Made by a program: the position numbers and the translations under genes. The notes under the pieces were generated by a model. That model searched no databases and had not been told where the DNA came from. It saw only the letters and a list, made by a program, of their open reading frames with translations. This document shows positions 32,654 to 38,411 of a stretch of DNA of 38,411 nucleotides, in pieces. How positions within the stretch are numbered: position 1 is the stretch's first letter; every line of letters begins with the position of its first letter. Origin of the DNA: an uncultured Anaerotignum sp. (GTDB lineage: Bacteria; Bacillota; Clostridia; Lachnospirales; Anaerotignaceae). The DNA is taken from contig NZ_CAJMDQ010000012.1 of assembly GCF_905212195.1 (NCBI RefSeq), positions 1-38,411 on the forward strand, in the 5' to 3' direction.

Positions 32654-33622
32654 ATGAAGATCGGTATTTTGGGCCCGGGGAATATTGCGGAAAAAATGGC
32701 ATACACCATCAATCATATGGAGGATGCCCAGTGTTATGCCGTTGCGTCCAGAGATTTGGAACGTGCAAAAGCATTTGCGGAAAAATTCGGCATTCCCAAG
32801 GCGTATGGCTCCTATGAAGAACTGGCGAAAGACCCGGATGTGGAACTGATTTATATTGCGGTACCTCATTCCCATCACTATATGTATATGAAAATGTGTC
32901 TGGAACATGGAAAGCCTGTATTGTGTGAAAAAGCATTTACGGCAAACGCTGCTCAGGCAAAAGAAATTCTGGAACTGTCCAAAGAAAAAGGCGTATTTGT
33001 GGGGGAAGCCATTTGGACAAGATACATGCCTTCCAGAAAAATCATTGATGATGCCATTGCCGCAGGCAAAATCGGTGAAGTCAATTTTGTAACGGCAAAT
33101 CTGGGATATAATATCCAGCATGTACGCCGTTTGACAGACCCGGAACTGGCTGGTGGTGCACTGCTGGACGTAGGGATTTATCCGTTGTCCTTCATTGCCA
33201 TGATTCTGGGGGATGAAGTGGCAAGCATCACTTCTTCCTGCGTGAAAACAGAAACAGGCGTAGACGCACAGAATGCTGTTATCCTTACATACAAAAACGG
33301 CAAAATGGCCATTGCTCACAGCGGTATGCTGGGTGCGACAGAACAGTTTGGCATTGTGTACGGTTCCAAAGGGTATCTGGTTGCAGAAAACATCAACAAT
33401 GTTGACCGCGTCTGCATTTATGACAATGACAGAAAACTGGTGGAAGCCATTGATATGCCGGAACAGATTACCGGTTTTGAAGATGAAGTACGTGCATCTA
33501 TGAAAGCCATTGAGGAAGGCAAAATCGAATGCGAACAAATGCCTCACAGCGAAATTCTGCGGATGATGGAACAGATGGACAGCCTGCGGGAAGCATGGGG
33601 CATTCGGTATCCTTTTGAATAA
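32654..33622 (+). CDS. Gfo/Idh/MocA family oxidoreductase
   Basis: 322 residues. The N-terminal Rossmann domain (1 to about 120) has the dinucleotide-binding GILGPGNIAEKMA and the family EKAFTAN motif with the conserved lysine; the C-terminal alpha/beta domain (about 125-320) shows GALLDVGIYPLSFIAMILG. Such enzymes oxidise or reduce sugars, inositols or dihydrodiols with NAD(P). The substrate is unknown, and no sugar transporter lies beside it. GAGGAGG precedes the start. It has its own promoter and candidate operator, and a strong terminator follows; a LacI-type regulator gene is next. Confidence 0.9.
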   Translation: MKIGILGPGNIAEKMAYTINHMEDAQCYAVASRDLERAKAFAEKFGIPKAYGSYEELAKDPDVELIYIAVPHSHHYMYMKMCLEHGKPVLCEKAFTANAAQAKEILELSKEKGVFVGEAIWTRYMPSRKIIDDAIAAGKIGEVNFVTANLGYNIQHVRRLTDPELAGGALLDVGIYPLSFIAMILGDEVASITSSCVKTETGVDAQNAVILTYKNGKMAIAHSGMLGATEQFGIVYGSKGYLVAENINNVDRVCIYDNDRKLVEAIDMPEQITGFEDEVRASMKAIEEGKIECEQMPHSEILRMMEQMDSLREAWGIRYPFE

Positions 33623-33642
33623 GAAAGCAGAAGATGGAAAAG

Positions 33643-33676
33643 ATAGACTGTATGGATGCATGCGGTCTATTTTTTT
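33643..33676 (+). terminator. Terminator after the oxidoreductase
   Basis: ATAGACTGTATG (33643-33654) pairs with CATGCGGTCTAT (33659-33670) over 12 bp with two G-U pairs, then T6. Confidence 0.9.
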
Positions 33677-33743
33677 GAGGAAAAATTACGAAATTCTAAG
33701 AAAACTTTTCCTTTCCATACTTTTCTTTATGATGAATTTATAG

Positions 33744-34800
<1,057 letters not shown>

Positions 34801-34852
34801 AATAGGATTTTGTTGAGAAGTATTTCTGAAAAATTTTCGGAAGAAAACAGAT

Positions 34853-34905
34853 AGAAAGCTGGAATCTTTGATAAAGGATTTCAGCTTTTTTGTTTTGTTG
34901 AGAAG
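34853..34905 (+). repeat. Palindromic terminator-type repeat, copy 3
   Basis: AGAAAGCTGGAATC and the matching GATTTCAGCTTTTTT form the stem, with a shorter loop than the other copies. A 13-base direct repeat TTTTGTTGAGAAG flanks it (34808-34820 and 34893-34905). It follows the LacI-type gene. Confidence 0.8.
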
Positions 34906-34916
34906 AAATACTTTTT

Positions 34917-34932
34917 TGTTGGAAAAACAACA
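34917..34932 (+). promoter_or_regulatory. Inverted repeat upstream of the cupin-hcp operon
   Basis: TGTTG-N6-CAACA (34917-34921 and 34928-34932). It is in the right place to be an operator for the operon that follows, but it could also be a chance AT-rich palindrome. A clean promoter was not found near it. Confidence 0.35.
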
Positions 34933-35003
34933 GAAATGATAGAAGCTTTGTCATAAAATAGTGCCATAGAAAAATGATAGGAATTCAAAAGGAGGCGGAA
35001 GCC

Positions 35004-35345
35004 ATGGGATATATCAAAAACATTCCACATGAAAATATACTGCGTTTGGCGGAACAGGTCAGTATCCAGCCGGGACAGGTGGTCAGCAAAACGCTGGCAC
35101 AGAATAAAGCGGTCAGTTTGACCATATTTGCTTTTGACAAAGATGAAGAAATCAGTACCCACGCATCTCATGGGGATGCCATGGTAACAGTATTGGAAGG
35201 CACCGGAAAATTTACGGTAGATGGCAAAGAATATATTTTGCAGGAAGGGGAAACACTGGTAATGCCAGCAGGAAAACCTCATGCCGTATACGGTCAGGAA
35301 GCATTCAAGATGTTATTAACGGTTATTTTTCCTTTGGAAGGATAA
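35004..35345 (+). CDS. Small cupin-domain protein, paired with hcp
   Basis: 113 residues, a single cupin barrel. AAAAGGAGG (34987-34995) places the start at 35004 (MGYIKN); an open frame reaches to 34974 without such support. Motifs: ISTHASHGDAMVTVLEGTGKF (cupin 1) and LVMPAGKPHAVYG (cupin 2), where His residues would hold a metal. The stop is 27 bases before hcp, so they share an operon. Its role may be metal-dependent protection or sensing in nitrosative stress; this is inference from the neighbour. Confidence 0.83.
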   Translation: MGYIKNIPHENILRLAEQVSIQPGQVVSKTLAQNKAVSLTIFAFDKDEEISTHASHGDAMVTVLEGTGKFTVDGKEYILQEGETLVMPAGKPHAVYGQEAFKMLLTVIFPLEG

Positions 35346-35372
35346 AGATAGAGGATAAAAAAGGAGAGAAGA

Positions 35373-37007
35373 ATGATGAATATGTTTTGTTTTCAGTGTC
35401 AGGAAACAGCAGGCTGCAAAGGCTGCACCCGTGTGGGGGTATGCGGGAAAAGCGCGCAGACAGCAGGCTTGCAGGATTTATTGATTTATGTGACAAAGGG
35501 GCTTTCTGATGTGGCAACAAAGCTGCGGAAAGCAGGTAAAAAAGTTGGAACAGATGTGAACCATCTGGTGACAGAAAATCTGTTTATCACCATTACAAAT
35601 GCAAACTTTGATGATGAAAAAATCACAAGACGTATTGTGGACACATTGGCTTGCAAAGAAGCACTGCTGGCAGAATTGGGCAGCGATGCAGGTCTGACAG
35701 AAGCTGCAAAATGGAATGGAACAGAAGAAACATTTGCGGAAAAAGCGGCACAGGTGGGCGTTCTTTCCACAGAAAATGAAGATATTCGCAGTCTGCGGGA
35801 AATGATTGTATATGGTCTGAAAGGTATGGCTGCTTACAATAAACATGCCAATGCCCTGGGGAAAGAAAATGAAGCTATTGACGCCTTTTTGCAGGAAACA
35901 CTGGCAAAAATACTGGATGACAGTCTGGATGTGGAAGCCCTTGTGGCATTGACTATGGAAACAGGTAAATACGGCGTAGATGCTATGGCTATGCTGGACG
36001 AAGCAAATACAACTGCTTACGGTAATCCACAGATTACAAAGGTTTCTCTGGGTGTACGGAAAAATCCCGGTATTCTGGTTTCCGGCCATGACCTGAGAGA
36101 TTTGGAAATGCTGCTGAAACAGACAGAAGGCACAGGTGTAGACGTATATACACACTCTGAAATGCTGCCTGCACATTACTATCCCGCATTCCAGAAATAC
36201 AGCCACTTTGCAGGCAACTATGGTAACGCATGGTGGAAACAGAAAGAAGAATTCGAAGCATTCAACGGCCCTGTGCTGCTGACAACAAACTGTCTGGTAC
36301 CTCCACTGGAAAGCTACAAAGACCGTGTGTATACCACTGGCGCAGTAGGTTTCCCCGGATGTAAACATATTCCCGGCGGTGTAGGGGAAGAAAAAGATTT
36401 CTCCGCATTGATCGCTCATGCAAAACAGTGCCCTGCGCCTACAGAACTGGAAACAGGTGAAATCGTTGGCGGTTTTGCTCACCATCAGGTATTGGCACTG
36501 GCAGACAAGATTGTGGAAGCCGTAAAGAGCGGCGCTATCAAGAAATTTGTTGTTATGGCTGGCTGTGATGGCCGTAGCCCCAAACGGAATTACTACACAG
36601 ATTTCGCAAAAGCTCTGCCCAAAGATACTGTGATTCTCACAGCAGGCTGTGCGAAATACAAATACAATAAACTGGACTTGGGCGACATCAACGGTATCCC
36701 TCGTGTACTGGATGCTGGTCAGTGTAATGACAGCTACTCTCTGGCAGTGATTGCCCTGAAACTGAAAGAAGTATTCGGTCTGGAAGATATCAACGATCTG
36801 CCCATCGTATATAACATTGCTTGGTATGAACAGAAAGCAGTTATCGTATTGCTGGCACTGCTGTATCTGGGTGTGAAAAATATCCATCTGGGGCCTACAC
36901 TGCCCGCATTCCTTTCTCCCAATGTGGCAAAAGTGCTGGTAGAAAACTTCGGCATTGCAGGCATTGGTACTGTGGAAGAAGATATGGAACTGTTCTTCGG
37001 CGAATAA
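35373..37007 (+). CDS. hcp: Hybrid-cluster protein (hydroxylamine/NO reductase)
   Basis: 544 residues. The N-terminal cysteine motif is [17 protein letters not shown] (residues 6-24), binding the Fe-S cluster of the short Clostridial class. Later motifs include [35 protein letters not shown] and [13 protein letters not shown], which supply hybrid-cluster ligands. Hcp reduces NO or hydroxylamine and protects anaerobes from nitrosative stress. AAGGAG upstream serves ATG at 35373 or 35376. It is co-transcribed with the cupin gene and followed by a palindromic repeat that should terminate transcription. Confidence 0.96.
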   Translation: MMNMFCFQCQETAGCKGCTRVGVCGKSAQTAGLQDLLIYVTKGLSDVATKLRKAGKKVGTDVNHLVTENLFITITNANFDDEKITRRIVDTLACKEALLAELGSDAGLTEAAKWNGTEETFAEKAAQVGVLSTENEDIRSLREMIVYGLKGMAAYNKHANALGKENEAIDAFLQETLAKILDDSLDVEALVALTMETGKYGVDAMAMLDEANTTAYGNPQITKVSLGVRKNPGILVSGHDLRDLEMLLKQTEGTGVDVYTHSEMLPAHYYPAFQKYSHFAGNYGNAWWKQKEEFEAFNGPVLLTTNCLVPPLESYKDRVYTTGAVGFPGCKHIPGGVGEEKDFSALIAHAKQCPAPTELETGEIVGGFAHHQVLALADKIVEAVKSGAIKKFVVMAGCDGRSPKRNYYTDFAKALPKDTVILTAGCAKYKYNKLDLGDINGIPRVLDAGQCNDSYSLAVIALKLKEVFGLEDINDLPIVYNIAWYEQKAVIVLLALLYLGVKNIHLGPTLPAFLSPNVAKVLVENFGIAGIGTVEEDMELFFGE

Positions 37008-37080
37008 GAAAAGAAAATAGAATTTTTCAAAATGCAGATTCCTCTTCAGGAAATATATGAGATAAAATCTTCGTAAAAAT

Positions 37081-37138
37081 AAGAAAGCTGGAACCCTTCA
37101 TCTAGTAAGGATTTCAGCTTTCTTTGTTTTTATAAAAG
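37081..37138 (+). repeat. Palindromic terminator-type repeat, copy 4
   Basis: AAGAAAGCTGGAACCCTT and AAGGATTTCAGCTTTCTT form the stem, then TTTGTTTTTATAAAAG. It sits between converging genes, hcp and the beta-propeller gene. Confidence 0.85.
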
Positions 37139-37149
37139 GGATATTTGTG

Positions 37150-38337
37150 TTAAGGTGTATCGTTTTCTGGTGTTTCATTTTTTTCATAAGCTGCCAGTTT
37201 TTCCTGCAAAGCTTCCACCTGCGCTTTCCATTTTGCGTTGACGGCGGAAATTTCTTCGCTGCGCTGGGAAAGGAGGGTTCGCAGTTCTTCCAGTTCGTCA
37301 TTCTTTTCTTCTCGTACTTGGGATGGTGCAGAAGCGGCGTATAACTGAGGTTGTGAAAGGGGAATATTTTCTGAGAAAATGGCTGGATGAAAATTGTTTT
37401 GTCTGTCACCAATGGCTTCTGCGGCAAAAGGATCAGATGCACCGATGAATTCACCTTTCAGACTTTGCAGGGGGAAAGGAAATGTGCAGCGTTCTACAGG
37501 GCCAAGGGAAGTACCATTTTCACAGATGCATCGCATAGGCAGACCATTTGCGCACCAGAAAAGTATGATCTTATCCTGTTGGCGATAAACCAGACAATGG
37601 TCGCAGGCGGAGCCGCTTTCCCAAAGTACGAAGGGACGTCCAACGGCAGAACCCTGTTTGCAGCGATAAACCACCTGATTGCGGAACAGGTTCCGGCTGA
37701 GATAGAGAATATGCATCTGCTGGTTGTCTTCCAGAATGGAAAAGTCCGTACAAGTGCCCCCTGTCTGAATCAAAGGAGAAAGACTGCCCATGGTGAAAGG
37801 AGAAAGAAGGATTTCCCGGGCACTGATGGTGCTGCGGTGGGAACGATAGTACAAAATCACATGATTTTCTCCCAACCTGCGGCCCAGAAAAGGTGCTCCC
37901 GGCAGCGGCAGAAAATGGTCGATTTGATATGGCGGCTGCCACTGCCCTTTCTGGAATAGGGCGTATTCTAAAACATGATTGCCGCTTTGGGGTTGGGATA
38001 CGCCATAGAAAAGATGGAAGGCGTCTTTTTGGGGCGCCATGAAACAATAGGTATTTTGCCATCGCTTGTCACCTGCCTGCCACAAAGGGCGCGGTTCCCA
38101 CTGTATCAAGTCGGAGGAGGCAGACAATATGAGCCTTCCGTCAGTGGTGGGATAGAGCAGGTATGTATAAGATTCATATTGGCAAAGAGAAAAGGCGGAA
38201 ACGCCTTCTGCAATACAAAAGGGGGTGTATCTGCCGTCGGAAGTCTGTCTGCGGCACCACAGACGGTTATGCTCCAGAGAAAAAACAGCAATGTCCCCCT
38301 GTGGGGTTTTCAGATATTTCACATTGGGATTTTGCAT
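37150..38337 (-). CDS. Unknown protein with propeller-like repeats and a C-terminal coiled coil
   Basis: 395 residues from the ATG at 38337 (MQNPNVKYLK), chosen because ACAGGAG lies eight bases upstream; 16 further codons are open. No signal peptide. Residues about 10-300 repeat a pattern of short beta strands with W and Y (for example YLLYPTTDGRLILSASSDLIQWE, HVILYYRSHRS, MHILYLSRNLF, KIILFWCANG), typical of a beta-propeller like those of glycosidase or sialidase-like folds. Residues about 345-395 are a charged coiled coil (KNDELEELRTLLSQRSEE and following). I do not recognise the family. It converges on hcp. A structural or adaptor role is a guess. Confidence 0.72.
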   Translation of the reverse strand: MQNPNVKYLKTPQGDIAVFSLEHNRLWCRRQTSDGRYTPFCIAEGVSAFSLCQYESYTYLLYPTTDGRLILSASSDLIQWEPRPLWQAGDKRWQNTYCFMAPQKDAFHLFYGVSQPQSGNHVLEYALFQKGQWQPPYQIDHFLPLPGAPFLGRRLGENHVILYYRSHRSTISAREILLSPFTMGSLSPLIQTGGTCTDFSILEDNQQMHILYLSRNLFRNQVVYRCKQGSAVGRPFVLWESGSACDHCLVYRQQDKIILFWCANGLPMRCICENGTSLGPVERCTFPFPLQSLKGEFIGASDPFAAEAIGDRQNNFHPAIFSENIPLSQPQLYAASAPSQVREEKNDELEELRTLLSQRSEEISAVNAKWKAQVEALQEKLAAYEKNETPENDTP

Positions 38338-38356
38338 GATTGACACTCCTGTCGTT

Positions 38357-38385
38357 TTTATCACTAGTATATGATGGAAAATCAA
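38357..38385 (-). promoter_or_regulatory. Promoter of the beta-propeller gene
   Basis: Minus strand TTGATT (38385-38380), a 17-base spacer and GATAAA (38362-38357), about 20 bases upstream of the start codon. An alternative -10, TATACT, overlaps the spacer. Confidence 0.5.
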
Positions 38386-38411
38386 AAATAGAATTAATAA
38401 AATAAAGCAAA

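Noticed and set aside
34917..34932. Certain HcpR or NsrR operator
   Set aside because: The inverted repeat does not match a consensus I can state with confidence; kept only as a candidate site.

Overview
The window reads as chromosomal DNA of a low-GC, Gram-positive anaerobe of the class Clostridia. The best pointer is a tandem pair of near-identical 152-residue proteins at 15.4-16.4 kb. They look like the beta-alanyl-CoA:ammonia lyases Acl1/Acl2 described from Clostridium (now Anaerotignum) propionicum. The two copies here differ by six residues, the same number reported for that organism's pair. A Clostridial S-layer-homology protein, a T-box leader, a Firmicute-type LexA box and strong AGGAGG ribosome sites fit the same placement. 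I place it in or near Anaerotignum by recall, not by a search.

Layout. 0-7.6 kb is a housekeeping block: the 3' end of pgsA, a GNAT acetyltransferase, diaminopropionate ammonia-lyase (dpaL), cinA, an EamA-type exporter, recA with a consensus promoter and LexA operator, and lepA. 7.6-8.5 kb holds a divergent secreted protein, followed by about 1.1 kb without a convincing gene. 9.36-16.8 kb is a catabolic island: a LuxR-type regulator with a long leader, a class-III aminotransferase, a CoA-acylating aldehyde dehydrogenase, an NhaC-family carrier, acl1, acl2 and a small helical protein. 17.1-23.7 kb (minus strand) encodes a two-gene surface system: a 1719-residue M60-type (mucinase-like) metalloprotease with a dockerin-like module, then an SLH-anchored protein. 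24.2-25.9 kb is a B12-binding radical SAM protein. 26.0-30.3 kb is a methionine T-box leader with metN-metI-metQ and an M20 amidohydrolase. 30.4-32.1 kb is a secreted phytase-like protein behind an apparent PhoP-regulated promoter. 32.2-38.4 kb holds a small unknown protein, a Gfo/Idh oxidoreductase, a LacI-type regulator, a cupin-hcp pair and a divergent beta-propeller/coiled-coil protein.

How the genes work together (inference). In the island, beta-alanine would enter, perhaps through the NhaC-type carrier. One branch would be activated to beta-alanyl-CoA by a CoA-transferase not in this window, deaminated by Acl1/Acl2 to acryloyl-CoA and reduced to propionyl-CoA. The other branch would be transaminated to malonate semialdehyde and oxidised by the acylating aldehyde dehydrogenase, giving electrons for the reductive branch. 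Distinct RNA hairpins sit between the cistrons and could set their different expression levels. The surface pair probably forms a wall-attached glycoprotein-degrading complex.

Four copies of a roughly 55-bp palindromic element sit just downstream of genes and look like a dispersed terminator-type repeat. No tRNA, rRNA, CRISPR array, transposase or phage gene was recognised.
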